This document shows positions 35,604-44,005 of a stretch of 64,000 nucleotides of DNA, piece after piece. The notes beneath the pieces are model-generated. The model worked only from the letters and a program-made list of their open reading frames with translations, was not told the origin of the DNA and ran no database searches. The DNA lies in the NCBI RefSeq assembly GCF_007744075.1, contig NZ_CP036266.1, positions 3,953,748 through 4,017,747 on the forward strand. Reading direction: 5' to 3'. How positions within the stretch are numbered: the stretch's first letter is position 1; every line of letters starts with the position of its first letter. This stretch comes from Gimesia chilikensis. GTDB lineage: Bacteria > Planctomycetota > Planctomycetia > Planctomycetales > Planctomycetaceae. A program made the position numbers and the translations under genes.

Positions 35604-37577
35604 ATGATTCGTTTTGTGTCCGCGCTGTTATTGCTGGTCGTGATTGGCCTGCCCGCTGTGTCTGCTTCTGAGCAGCGTCCGAATGTTGTGCTGTTCCTGG
35701 TGGATGACATGGGCTGGATGGACAGCGAGCCTTATGGTTCGAAGTTCTACGAAACACCGAATATGACGCGACTGTCTCAGCAGTCAATGCGGTTTACGAA
35801 TGCCTACGCGGTTCCCCTCTGTTCGCCGACGCGGGCATCGATTCTGACGGGACAGTATTCGTCCCGGCACGGCATCACCAGTGCCAGCGGCCATCAGCCG
35901 CCGCGTCCCGCCGATTTCGAATATCTACCCAAGACGGCGAAGCCGAATCAGAAGCTGCGGATGCCGATCAGCAAGAACTACCTGGATCTGGAACAATACA
36001 CGCTGGCAGAAGCGCTGCGGGACGCCGGTTATCGGACGGGGCACTTCGGGAAATGGCATCTGGGGCTGACGGCACCGCACCGCCCGGACAAACAGGGATT
36101 TGAAACCGTCTGGCATTGTGCTCCCGATCCGGGGCCGCCCAGCTATTTTTCGCCGTATGGTGTGTTCCCGGATGGGAAGCCGACGGGGCGCCATCATGTG
36201 GGGAACATTACCGACGGGCCGGAGGGGGAACACATTACCGATCGACTGACCGATGAAGCGCTGAAGTTCATCGACGCCCACCAGGATGAGCCGTTCTATT
36301 TGAATCTCTGGCATTACTCGGTACATGGACCGTGGCAGCATAAAGAAGCCTATACGGCTGAGTTCGCGAAGAAGCAGGATCCACGCGGTGAGCAGAAGAA
36401 TCCCGTGATGGCTTCGATGCTGCGGAACGTGGATGAGAGCCTGGGACGGATTCTGGACAAGCTGGACCAGCTCAAGCTGTCTGAGAATACCCTGTTTATT
36501 TTCTATTCGGATAATGGCGGGAATGCGCACAGCTGGAGCAGCGAAGATCCCAAGATTCAGAAGATCAATGAAAAGCATCCCAAGTATGCGACCATCCAGA
36601 GCTATCGCAAGTGGGCGGGTGGCGAACCGCCGACGAATAATGCCCCTCTGCGGGAAGGGAAAGGCCGGATCTATGAAGGGGGACAGCGGGTGCCCCTGAT
36701 GGTCCGCTGGCCGGGACACATTCAACCGGGGAGTACCAGTGACACGATTGTCGGGCCGATCGATGTGTACCCGACGATTCTGGATGCCGTGAAAGTGAAA
36801 CGGAATCCTGAGCAGGTCATCGATGGCGAGTCGATCCTGCCCGTACTGGAGCAGAAAGGCGAGATGCAGCGGACCGCCTGGTTCACCTGGTTTCCACATC
36901 TGATCCCAGCGGTGTCGGTTCGCCAGGGAGACTGGAAGCTGATCCGACGGTTTGAGCCCCACCCGAAATATCCCGAAGTCCGCGAACTATATAATCTGAA
37001 AGCGGACATCGGCGAGACACAGAATCTCGCGGCGACGCATCCCGACAAAGTCAAAGCACTCGATGCCTTGATTGATGAGTTCGTTAAAGAGACCGGCGCG
37101 CTGTATCCGCAGCCCAACCCGGCTTTTAATCCCCGCACCACAGGAGGGGCTCCTCAGCGTGGCCCCCTGCACGGGCTGGTTCCGAAGTTTTCCAAACTGA
37201 CACTGGTTGAAGGGGGCGCCCGGATGGAAGCCGACGGCCGGTCTCCGTTCCTGGGAACAGCCCAGGTCAAACATCGCGGACCAGTGACACTCAAGTTGCG
37301 TGTGAAAAGTCCGCAAGGTGGGGCTGGAAAGGTCGTCTGGAAGACAGCTGTGCAGGAGGGCTTCCCGAAGACAGGTCAAACTGCAGAATTCACGTGCAAG
37401 GCCAGTCCGAACTGGCAGGAAGTAGAAGTCGCGCTGCCTGTGGAAGGCATGAGTGGCATTTTCCGCCTGTACCTGCCGGTCTCTGAGGGAGCGCTGGAGA
37501 TTGGCTCGATTGAATTTCGTTCGTCCAAGACGAACCGCCCGGTGCGTGTTTGGGATTTCAGTAAGGGCAACGGTTGA
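35604..37577 (+). CDS. Exported type I sulfatase (formylglycine-dependent)
   Basis: ATG 35604 is chosen because AAGG precedes it and a signal peptide (about 1-22) follows at once; the open frame begins at 35529. The 657-residue protein has the sulfatase signature CSPTRASILTG with Cys73 as the residue converted to formylglycine, metal site NVVLFLVDDMG, GKWHLG, and YSDNGG. A C-terminal beta-sandwich of about 140 residues (about 515-657) follows the catalytic domain. Planctomycetes carry very many of these for sulfated algal polysaccharides, so a sulfated glycan is the likely substrate. The gene is monocistronic here. Confidence 0.94.
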   Translation: MIRFVSALLLLVVIGLPAVSASEQRPNVVLFLVDDMGWMDSEPYGSKFYETPNMTRLSQQSMRFTNAYAVPLCSPTRASILTGQYSSRHGITSASGHQPPRPADFEYLPKTAKPNQKLRMPISKNYLDLEQYTLAEALRDAGYRTGHFGKWHLGLTAPHRPDKQGFETVWHCAPDPGPPSYFSPYGVFPDGKPTGRHHVGNITDGPEGEHITDRLTDEALKFIDAHQDEPFYLNLWHYSVHGPWQHKEAYTAEFAKKQDPRGEQKNPVMASMLRNVDESLGRILDKLDQLKLSENTLFIFYSDNGGNAHSWSSEDPKIQKINEKHPKYATIQSYRKWAGGEPPTNNAPLREGKGRIYEGGQRVPLMVRWPGHIQPGSTSDTIVGPIDVYPTILDAVKVKRNPEQVIDGESILPVLEQKGEMQRTAWFTWFPHLIPAVSVRQGDWKLIRRFEPHPKYPEVRELYNLKADIGETQNLAATHPDKVKALDALIDEFVKETGALYPQPNPAFNPRTTGGAPQRGPLHGLVPKFSKLTLVEGGARMEADGRSPFLGTAQVKHRGPVTLKLRVKSPQGGAGKVVWKTAVQEGFPKTGQTAEFTCKASPNWQEVEVALPVEGMSGIFRLYLPVSEGALEIGSIEFRSSKTNRPVRVWDFSKGNG

Positions 37578-37628
37578 ACGGAATCCGGCCTGGTATTTCG
37601 GCCAGAACCAGCGATACAGAAGCCATTC

Positions 37629-38021
37629 TCAGTTGGTCACAATCAGAGGTCGCATGCGCTGGAAGAGGGCTTCGAATGCTGCCTGGTCTGGTGTGGCGAA
37701 GGGACAGAGTCGGGTGGTGTTGCGCAGGATTTCGAAGACATCTGCTACGAGTTCCTCATCGCCGCCACGCAGAGTGCAGCCGGCCAGTACCTGAAAGTAG
37801 CCGTCGCTGTTTTCGATTTCCTCAAAGTATTGCGCGGGCCGGTCGTCGGTAATGATGACCAGGATCGACTCATGAATCGGATGCTCTAACTTCACCGCCT
37901 GAAATGCTTCCAGTAAAGGCAGGAAGTCAGAGCGAATCCGTCTCATCGCTTTCGAAAATGCGCGATTGCGGGCAGCACTACTGAATCTCAGCTGCATGGC
38001 CAGTCCTTGAAATGGCTTCAT
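37629..38021 (-). CDS. Small conserved-looking hypothetical protein
   Basis: The 130-residue protein starts at 38021 with AGGAGAC nine bases before it. It is a soluble alpha/beta protein with a central strand HESILVIITDDRPAQYFEE and a C-terminal VFEILRNTTRLCPFATPD. I do not recognise the family. Size and strand match the immunity-type genes that begin 1 kb further on, so it might be an outlying member of that array, but there is no direct evidence. An overlapping plus-strand frame is Arg/Ser-rich and is taken as a shadow. Confidence 0.55.
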   Translation of the reverse strand: MKPFQGLAMQLRFSSAARNRAFSKAMRRIRSDFLPLLEAFQAVKLEHPIHESILVIITDDRPAQYFEEIENSDGYFQVLAGCTLRGGDEELVADVFEILRNTTRLCPFATPDQAAFEALFQRMRPLIVTN

Positions 38022-38072
38022 ACAAATTACGTCTCCTGTGATGACAACTGTTGAAGATCCTGTTCGAGCTGA

Positions 38073-38813
38073 TCAACGACCCTCTTCGGCCAGACAGCGG
38101 GTGCACTTATGGAGCAGGCGGACTGCCAGGAACGTCATACCCGTTAATGCTAACAGCCAGGGCCAGAAGGATTCCAGTGCAACCTGCCCTTCGACGTGCC
38201 AGTGCTCCAGCAGTTCGAGGGTGACAAAGACGAGCATTGCTCCGACAAAGGTCAGATACTCGCGGCGGATCATCGTACGGACCGAGAACCGGAGTTCGGG
38301 CTTCTTCCATTTGCGGAGCTGGGGAATGAAGGCCGGTGTCTGCGCGGCCCAGGTGCGGAATTCATCGCCGAATTTTTCACGCAGGAAGGCTTCTTCGGTC
38401 ATCATGATCCGTTCGTAATACAGCCAGAAAGCCATACAGAATACGGCAATCAGCCAGCCATCGTGGTAAAACATAGCCCAGCCAAGGGCGACCAGAAAGT
38501 TCCCCAGATAGAGGGGATGTCGGCAGACGGAATAAATGCCCGTGGTATTCAGACTGTCGGCCACCTGTTTCTTTGTGTTACGTCCCGAAGTTCCGCCGGG
38601 GACAAAACCGGCAACCAGCACGCGGACTGTCAGTCCCAGCAGTGTGACTGCGATGCAGAAGAGTTCCCAGAATTCCTGAACGTCGTGCCTGCCCCAGGGG
38701 CGTTCGAAGTTGGACGCCGCGAAGATCAGCGGGAGCAGCAGAACTGCGGGCAGGTAGCTCCGCCAGCGAAACAGCCATTGCCCACTCGTCTCAAAATGAT
38801 TCTTCAGTTCCAT
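38073..38813 (-). CDS. Isoprenylcysteine carboxyl methyltransferase (ICMT)-like membrane protein
   Basis: The 246-residue protein has about five or six hydrophobic segments and the ICMT/PEMT motif CRHPLYLGNFLVALG followed by YYERIMMTEEAFLREKFGDEF, the SAM-binding signature of this integral-membrane methyltransferase family. In bacteria the substrates are lipids, quinone precursors or unknown. A promoter with an internal palindrome lies about 100 bases upstream (38913-38941). The gene ends in the low-complexity RLLHKCTRCLAEEGR tail. Confidence 0.85.
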   Translation of the reverse strand: MELKNHFETSGQWLFRWRSYLPAVLLLPLIFAASNFERPWGRHDVQEFWELFCIAVTLLGLTVRVLVAGFVPGGTSGRNTKKQVADSLNTTGIYSVCRHPLYLGNFLVALGWAMFYHDGWLIAVFCMAFWLYYERIMMTEEAFLREKFGDEFRTWAAQTPAFIPQLRKWKKPELRFSVRTMIRREYLTFVGAMLVFVTLELLEHWHVEGQVALESFWPWLLALTGMTFLAVRLLHKCTRCLAEEGR

Positions 38814-38912
38814 GATCGTATTCCTGCTCCGTGATGTGTCTGGTTTTGTTTTTTGACGTGCTTGAGGCTGCCTGCCGGGATCTCCGAAGGTTTTAGTAGT
38901 TCACTGCGGCGA

Positions 38913-38941
38913 TTTGTACTAAGACTCTAGTATTTAGTCAA
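38913..38941 (-). promoter_or_regulatory. Promoter with operator-like palindrome in the -35/-10 spacer
   Basis: On the minus strand TTGACT (38941-38936) and TACAAA (38918-38913) are 17 bases apart, a good sigma-70 arrangement for the ICMT-like gene. The spacer and -10 edge contain TACTA-N6-TAGTA (38917-38932), with a wider ACTAA...TTAGT pair. A repressor of BlaI/MecI or similar dimeric type would block this promoter; the regulator is not in the window. Confidence 0.5.
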
Positions 38942-38995
38942 GAGGTGATTTTTTAGATGGGTAATATGTTTTCAGAACTTTGTTTTCGCCGTCAG

Positions 38996-39409
38996 CTAAC
39001 GGAGAGATCTTAGAAATTCGTCAAAGTCCCTTGCAACAAAGTGGAGCAGATTATTGTTGCGATCCAAGAGTACAACAGCAAAGTCCTGATTACGATCCAG
39101 ACAGATTAAATAATCCTCTGGATCACGAGCAATGGGAACTAACTGCTCTGCCACTCCACTGAGCGACGGAAGATAAGCTAAGATGCCATACTCATAGTTT
39201 TCGTCATCCGTGAAGCGAAAAAACTCGCTCACACAGGTTGTCTGTCCCCCATAATCAAACTCGCAGGCTTGCGGTTCAGGCTCATTGTTAAACCGCATCA
39301 GTTCGTAATAACTTTCTGGCAGACGGCAACCAATCTTTTCTTCAACGAGCGCAATCGTTTGATCATTTACGTCACTGTTTTGGATCAATCCCAGCTTTGT
39401 GTATTCCAT
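38996..39409 (-). CDS. SUKH (SMI1/KNR4) family immunity-type protein
   Basis: The 137-residue protein has the SUKH layout: a helical start with VEEKIGCRLPESYYELMRFNNEPE, a central YGILAYLPSLSGVAEQLVPIARD, a strand pair DYLICLDRNQDFAVVLLDR, and the end FVARDFDEFLRSL. SUKH proteins neutralise diverse polymorphic toxins by binding them in the cytoplasm. No ribosome site is obvious before ATG 39409. It is the last gene of the minus-strand array of small immunity-like genes, and no toxin gene is nearby. Confidence 0.8.
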   Translation of the reverse strand: MEYTKLGLIQNSDVNDQTIALVEEKIGCRLPESYYELMRFNNEPEPQACEFDYGGQTTCVSEFFRFTDDENYEYGILAYLPSLSGVAEQLVPIARDPEDYLICLDRNQDFAVVLLDRNNNLLHFVARDFDEFLRSLR

Positions 39410-39478
39410 TTTTTAGTTCTTATAGTTATTTGCACCGCTGAAACGTCGAGTCTTCGATTCAGGGTCTTCAGCATGCCA

Positions 39479-39907
39479 TTATTCGTCTTCCACTTGCAAC
39501 ATATCAATAAAATCGCCAAACGTCTCGGCCAAGAACGAGATAGCTCCGGTCTCATAACCCACATCAATGATCTGTTTTGATGCGCTGGTCAGGTCCATAT
39601 AGGAATAGTTTCCGCCTGCATCAACAGAGATCGGCAGCAGAATTCTTTCAGGATTATCCGGAACCGCGACAACAGCCTGATTGATATCCGATGCAGTATA
39701 ATGCAGGAATTCAATGACTTGCCCTTCCCACTCCTGGGACGTGGTTGATTCGATGAATTTAAAAGACAGGTTTAAGTCTTCTGGTGGTTCGTAACTTAGA
39801 AATATCAGGTAATCGTCGGGTAGCTTGAATTGCTGTTCTCCTGTCAGAACGGAGAGTTCACAGACTTCTCGGATCTGAGTAAAACCAAGGGTGGAAAGGT
39901 CCCGCAT
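39479..39907 (-). CDS. SUKH (SMI1/KNR4)-like immunity-type protein
   Basis: The 142-residue protein begins at ATG 39907 after AAAGGAG. It shows the SUKH features LPDDYLIFLSYEPPEDLNLSF, IEFLHYTASDINQAV, ILLPISVDAGGNYSYMDL and the closing AETFGDFIDMLQ. It is clearly distinct from the neighbouring SUKH protein at 38996, so the two are not a recent duplication. A toxin-neutralising role is inferred from family and context. Confidence 0.75.
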   Translation of the reverse strand: MRDLSTLGFTQIREVCELSVLTGEQQFKLPDDYLIFLSYEPPEDLNLSFKFIESTTSQEWEGQVIEFLHYTASDINQAVVAVPDNPERILLPISVDAGGNYSYMDLTSASKQIIDVGYETGAISFLAETFGDFIDMLQVEDE

Positions 39908-39976
39908 CGTTTCTCCTTTGAAAACTGTAACTGCATTTTTCCAGGATTGTCATCCATATTCTGAACTGTAGCCAGC

Positions 39977-40444
39977 CTACTTCTCAAGCGTCCCCAGAAA
40001 TGCTTTCATCATGCGGGTATTCGTTCGGTAGAAGGCTGAATCTTCTCCCCCGTTTCGCAGGTAATGGAGATAATCCGCAGCAATGCCCGTCCCTGCAATA
40101 CGCATGACCGGAATCTGTTCTGTCTCTTCCGATACAATCTGCTGATCCCCTTCCCAGAGGAGGCCCCCATCGAGTCTGCGTGAATAACGTATTGCATTCG
40201 GGACATCAATATGGCCGACAATCTTCCACTCACCCTCACTGATTAAAGTATCGTAGGTATAAAGCAGACTGCCAAAATGCAGGTCTACTTCTGCTGGTCC
40301 TGAAATATCGCGATCAAATACCCCGAGGAGTATTTCGCCCGACACTCTTTCGCTTTTAAAGAGCAGAACGGCGTACGACTCTGTTCCATCCTCATGAGAG
40401 ATGGAGATCAGATCCCCGGCAGCTGAACTTACCTGCGTCATCAT
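39977..40444 (-). CDS. Imm26-like immunity-type protein
   Basis: The 155-residue protein starts with two ATG codons; AGGAG is 5 bases from the first and 8 from the second. The pattern GDLISISHEDGTESYAVLL, LLGVFDRDISG and EGEWKIVGHIDVP recalls the Imm26 family (an SH3-like beta-barrel with GD and W-x-V-I-G motifs). Assignment is by eye and could be a related but undescribed immunity fold. It lies between a SUKH gene and an orphan gene on the same strand. Confidence 0.55.
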   Translation of the reverse strand: MMTQVSSAAGDLISISHEDGTESYAVLLFKSERVSGEILLGVFDRDISGPAEVDLHFGSLLYTYDTLISEGEWKIVGHIDVPNAIRYSRRLDGGLLWEGDQQIVSEETEQIPVMRIAGTGIAADYLHYLRNGGEDSAFYRTNTRMMKAFLGTLEK

Positions 40445-40502
40445 AATAACTCCTGATGTAATTCCCGTAGTTTATGACGTTCTATCAGTGTACCTCTGAA
40501 AT

Positions 40503-40865
40503 TCAACAATAGATACGAATCACAACCAGAATGTGGTTTTCCTGTGAGTCCAGCAGTTCGTGCCAGCTGACGCGTTCCGGTTTCTGTCTGGAGGCGGTGT
40601 AGAGATCATGAAACTGCCTGTCGGGAGTGATCACCCCTGCCGCCAAATCGGGGTCCGGGAATTCTGAGGGATAATAAACGCAGTCCCGCCAGGAATGAAC
40701 TTCTTCCTTCGTCTGTGGATTCCAGTAGTACCAGAAATCCCAATAGTGCCAGACCCCCTGCTGTTCCGTATGTTCCTGACGGCGCCAGGGTTCCAGTAGA
40801 GACTCAAGCATGTGGTTTATCTCCGGCGTGTCTTCCGGAATCACTAAATAAATCGTGGCGTGCAT
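40503..40865 (-). CDS. Small orphan protein in the immunity-gene array
   Basis: ATG 40865 gives 120 residues and follows the stop of the DUF5958 gene by 46 bases; the frame is open to 41018 but that part would overlap DUF5958 in another frame. The protein is rich in Trp, Tyr and His (GVWHYWDFWYYWNPQT, HSWRDCVYYPSEFPDPD), typical of small immunity proteins that bind a toxin surface. No family recognised. Confidence 0.55.
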   Translation of the reverse strand: MHATIYLVIPEDTPEINHMLESLLEPWRRQEHTEQQGVWHYWDFWYYWNPQTKEEVHSWRDCVYYPSEFPDPDLAAGVITPDRQFHDLYTASRQKPERVSWHELLDSQENHILVVIRIYC

Positions 40866-40911
40866 TTCAATTGACCTACCGGGTCCTCTTCCCCCATTCG
40901 ACTTGGCTGCT

Positions 40912-41339
40912 TTAGTGTGGATTTCTGATCGACTGTAAGACCTCTTCACTGGAGAGATCCTGGTGCCACCAGTGCCGACACTGCGCACCACAGAATTCCC
41001 GGCGATGCTGATCCGCAATTTTGAATAAAGCGATCATCAAACGAAAGAGCTTCAGATACTCGTTTGACGGAAGCTGAAGTGCTTTCGCACTGGCTTCCCG
41101 CAGTTTACCACGCTGCAACATGACACAAGGTGTAAAAGTCGATTTCAGGCCAGCATGTTCAATGGCTGGCAAGACGTCTGCTGTTGTGGGTCCCGCCTGC
41201 TGGCAGATAAAATTTAACTGATAGAGAACGGACTTTTGCTCTGCCGCCTCCAGAGCGGCGAACCACGCCTGGCCCTCGGCGTCTGGAATGACTCCCTGGC
41301 GTATCTGGTTGAGCTTATCTCAATCTCGCGCGTGCTCAT
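40912..41339 (-). pseudogene. DUF5958 family protein with an N-terminal frameshift
   Basis: Reading the minus strand from about 41319 gives a continuous protein that begins KLNQIRQGVIPDAEGQAWF, continues through QLNFICQQAGPTTADV and IEHAGLKSTFTPCVML, and ends with LFRLMIALFKIADQHRRE and CRHWWHQDLSSEEV. This is the full DUF5958 pattern with its closing HWWH motif. The only upstream ATG, at 41339, encodes MSTREIEI in another frame, and this frame has a TGA at 41322-41320. Deleting or inserting one base near 41318 joins both into about 142 residues. Either the gene is broken, the base is a sequence error, or translation starts internally at TTG 41172. Confidence 0.6.
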
Positions 41340-41463
41340 AACTGCTCTGTGTTGTACTTCACGATAATTCGAGTTGCATTCATATTCGTCAGACTTGCAT
41401 CATCAATCCTGTCCCTGGAACGACACATCTGTCGAGTCAATCCTCAACCTCCCTGGTATGTTG

Positions 41464-41796
41464 TCAGAGGATTCGTCCGTAAGGACGATCCTCCGGCAGC
41501 ACTCCAGCCAGAAGTAAGCCAAAATATTGTTCCATCATTCTGCAGTGCGCTAAGAGAAAATCAGTCTGATCACTATAAGGTGCTTCTCCTTCCACCTCAT
41601 ACGGATATCCATAGAGAAGAGAAGCCGTCTGTTTGGTAATCAGCGGTTCCGGCTGATGTGCCTTCAGCAATGCAACCATTGTCTGTTCAATCTCAGTATA
41701 TATTTCTTTCTGGATCACTGCGGACGTTTTCAAGATGCGTACATTGTCGCAAATGAGTTGACACAGCTTTTCCTCAATTCGTTCTCGATCTACCAA
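41464..41796 (-). CDS. Small helical orphan protein in the immunity-gene array
   Basis: The best start is TTG 41796, since GGAGGT lies seven bases before it; GTG 41811 would place that site inside the gene. The 110-residue protein is mostly helical (RERIEEKLCQLICDNVRIL, YTEIEQTMVALLKAHQPE) with a conserved-looking TKQTASLLYGYPYEVEGE. Family not recognised. An intergenic stretch of about 125 bases separates it from the DUF5958 remnant. Confidence 0.5.
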   Translation of the reverse strand: MVDRERIEEKLCQLICDNVRILKTSAVIQKEIYTEIEQTMVALLKAHQPEPLITKQTASLLYGYPYEVEGEAPYSDQTDFLLAHCRMMEQYFGLLLAGVLPEDRPYGRIL

Positions 41797-41887
41797 AATG
41801 ATTACCTCCACTCACCAACTATCGACACCTCTACCACCGTTATTCTTACTCAGTTCCAACATACCATCGTGGGTCGATGGGTGACAC

Positions 41888-42289
41888 CTAATCGCAGAAA
41901 ACCATGATTCCTGCTCCCTGATTCAAAGCATCGCGGAACATCCGCTCCAGAGCAAAGACAGGCAAGCTGCGATTAAAGTTCGGAATCTCGAATCCTGGTA
42001 CAAGAGTCGGAAGTGATTCCTGTATCAGTTTCAAAGTACGTTCCACCTGAAAAGTATCGAGGTGCGAATCTTCGAAGAAGGGCAGACTGATCCCCTGCTC
42101 TTCTAAAATCGTCCACAGCGCAGCAAGTGACTTCCACTCCTGGAGAGACAGAGCCCCCAGTGCCGTTTCCTCCGGAAATTCCGACGGTTCGTCTCCATCA
42201 GCAATCAGGTAAAAATCCAGCATCATCAACGCCCCTGCCTGTGATCGTTTTTCCCCGAACTCATCCATTACACTAATCGCGTTGATCAT
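41888..42289 (-). CDS. Orphan immunity-type protein
   Basis: ATG 42289 gives 133 residues and overlaps the ankyrin gene by 17 bases, so the two are probably co-translated; ATG 42268 is an alternative. The protein is acidic and helical (ALSLQEWKSLAALWTILEEQG) and ends ALERMFRDALNQGAGIMVFCD. No family recognised. It sits in the row of small minus-strand genes, hence the immunity inference. Confidence 0.55.
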   Translation of the reverse strand: MINAISVMDEFGEKRSQAGALMMLDFYLIADGDEPSEFPEETALGALSLQEWKSLAALWTILEEQGISLPFFEDSHLDTFQVERTLKLIQESLPTLVPGFEIPNFNRSLPVFALERMFRDALNQGAGIMVFCD

Positions 42290-42674
42290 CCAGTAAATCA
42301 ATTATAGTTTCGATGATGTTCCGTTGCCCGGTATCCCAGCAGTCCGCAGCGGTATTCCCCCACTGATCTTTCCAGGCCGGGTCAATCAACTGAAATGCAT
42401 AGTCTTGTGCTCTTTTACCAAATGAATCAACAGCCGATTTATTTGCCCCGTGTTGGAGTAAGAAGCGTACCATATGCAGGATCGCTTCGGGATGGGTGTG
42501 ATCGCCATAGTCATCAGGCATGACAGCAAACATGAGCGGCGTGAGCCCTTTCGGATTCACAGTATTGACATCCACACCCGCGTTCAGGATCGCGCGGGTA
42601 TTTTCGATATTGTAACGATGGTTGACAGCCTGTATCAGGTCATTGAGGGTATACTCTGGCATTGGGCCATTCAT
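42273..42674 (-). CDS. Ankyrin-repeat protein
   Basis: The 133-residue protein has two to three ankyrin repeats: NTRAILNAGVDVNTVNPKGLT followed by PLMFAVMPDD, then MVRFLLQHGANKSAVDSFGK and RAQDYAFQL. Such short ankyrin proteins occur in polyimmunity loci as toxin-binding modules. ATG 42674 has only a weak GGAAA before it; ATG 42662 is another option. Confidence 0.8.
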   Translation of the reverse strand: MNGPMPEYTLNDLIQAVNHRYNIENTRAILNAGVDVNTVNPKGLTPLMFAVMPDDYGDHTHPEAILHMVRFLLQHGANKSAVDSFGKRAQDYAFQLIDPAWKDQWGNTAADCWDTGQRNIIETIIDLLDDQRD

Positions 42675-42718
42675 TTTCCAAATATCGATTCTCGTAACAC
42701 GGAAGAGACGAATGCAGA

Positions 42719-43096
42719 TCAGTACGCGGGGGAGATCCTGCTCAGTTTTCCCGTTTGGGGATCTACACTGAAGTGCCAGTCGTACCAGCCGTCTATCTGA
42801 CCGTCCGTTGAGCCAGCCACGACGGCGATCGGCACTTCACAATGGCCCGTCAGGTAGGAAAAAGCAAATCCCTCTGGCGGGGGAACACGGAACAACAGCT
42901 GTCCTGTATAATCATACGCCGATAAAGTATCGGGACAGGCTTGCTCTCCCGTCAGAATCAGTACGAGATCCTGGGAATCATAAAGCATGACCTGCTGTAT
43001 TGCAGGAACAATCAACTTTGCCCAATGTGAGCCGGATTTCCATTTGACTGTTCCGGGAGAGCCCGGTGTGAATTGCAATTCTTCAATGAGACTCAT
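42719..43096 (-). CDS. Orphan immunity-type beta-rich protein
   Basis: The 125-residue protein is beta-rich and acidic (VMLYDSQDLVLILTGEQACPD, QLLFRVPPPEGFAFSYLTG, IDGWYDWHFSVDPQTGKLSRI). Many small proteins with this strand pattern flank toxin genes. Start ATG 43096 has no clear ribosome site. Family not recognised. Confidence 0.55.
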   Translation of the reverse strand: MSLIEELQFTPGSPGTVKWKSGSHWAKLIVPAIQQVMLYDSQDLVLILTGEQACPDTLSAYDYTGQLLFRVPPPEGFAFSYLTGHCEVPIAVVAGSTDGQIDGWYDWHFSVDPQTGKLSRISPAY

Positions 43097-43119
43097 ACCC
43101 GAACGACCTTCTTTCAGTT

Positions 43120-43650
43120 CTAACCTTCCAGCCAGTAGTCAACCTGCGGATTGAGTTTGATTGCGAGTAAACGCTCCTGTTCGAAAGCATAATCCAGGTA
43201 CCCGTCTTCATCCAGAAAATAAACGCCCGAAGTGTAGCAGGCACAAATAGTCTTCAGGAAATCAGCGACAGTCTTATGCATCAGAGTGGGAGTGGGCCAG
43301 TCGTGAGACACATCATAGATCGCACCGTCTTTCCAGCAGTAAAAATCACTCGAATAGTTGGTAAGGAAGGGGAAATAACCATCAATCCCCAGTATTTTGC
43401 GACAGGTCTCGCAGCAATCCCTCAGTTCCGCCCAATGAATCAGACGGTAGCCGGGCAGAAAGTCCATCAGACTCTGATCTTCGATTCCAGCAGGTGTGCC
43501 TGCGACCTCTGAATAAAGTCTCATAAAAAAATCAGGTAACGTTCTGTGTTCCTGCAGAAATTCCTTTTCACTCGTGACATTGGCAGATCCCAGGCTGGCA
43601 GAATACCCGGGACGCATTTGATCTGAGAGTGTTAAATACTCAGACAGCAT
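43120..43650 (-). CDS. SUKH-like immunity-type protein
   Basis: The 176-residue protein starts at ATG 43650 with AGGAG eight bases before it. LPDFFMRLYSEVAGTPAGIE, GYRLIHWAELRDCCE, GYFPFLTNYSSDFYCWKDGAIYD and the closing helix VADFLKTICACYTSG match the SUKH pattern, in which a small hydrophobic/aspartate core (FPFLTNYSSDFYC) is the hallmark. It is more divergent than the proteins at 38996 and 39479. Confidence 0.65.
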   Translation of the reverse strand: MLSEYLTLSDQMRPGYSASLGSANVTSEKEFLQEHRTLPDFFMRLYSEVAGTPAGIEDQSLMDFLPGYRLIHWAELRDCCETCRKILGIDGYFPFLTNYSSDFYCWKDGAIYDVSHDWPTPTLMHKTVADFLKTICACYTSGVYFLDEDGYLDYAFEQERLLAIKLNPQVDYWLEG

Positions 43651-43698
43651 GTTGTCGGCTCCTAGATTGCATACCCTGATGACTGAACCACAATGAAC

Positions 43699-43989
43699 TC
43701 ATTCTTCTGACAACCACTCCTGGTATCCGGATTGATTCAGAATCTCACGCAGCCTGTGTGCTGTGGTATCTGATACCAGATCGACGGACATAGCCCGATC
43801 GACCAGGGGAAGAAAATCAACGGCCGGCCGGTTCTGCCATTCCGCTGCGACTTGAGTTATCGTTCGTATTGACATCTCGCCTTCCTGATACAACAGGGCG
43901 AACAATGAGACCAGATCGCCTTCGTCAATCCCGTTGGGGAAACTGCGTTTCAGTAAACGATACGTTGAAGCTAATTCTGAGGGCAACAT
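43699..43989 (-). CDS. DUF3349-like small helical protein
   Basis: The 96-residue helical protein, with CAGGTG before ATG 43989, contains SFPNGIDEGDLVSLFALLYQEGE and VDFLPLVDRAMSVDLVSDTT, reminiscent of DUF3349 (a pattern LR..YP.G.....Y.PLLALL followed by a helix pair). The resemblance is from memory and modest. It sits in line with the immunity-type genes. Confidence 0.5.
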   Translation of the reverse strand: MLPSELASTYRLLKRSFPNGIDEGDLVSLFALLYQEGEMSIRTITQVAAEWQNRPAVDFLPLVDRAMSVDLVSDTTAHRLREILNQSGYQEWLSEE

Positions 43990-44005
43990 TTTGAATTCAC
44001 CTGTT

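Noticed and set aside
35925-36962. Minus-strand frame of 345 residues opposite the sulfatase
   Set aside because: The sulfatase on the plus strand has all family motifs; this frame is its antisense shadow.
40912-41172. A free-standing 86-residue gene starting with TTG at 41172
   Set aside because: The frame continues upstream with DUF5958-like sequence, so it is better described as part of a frameshifted longer gene.
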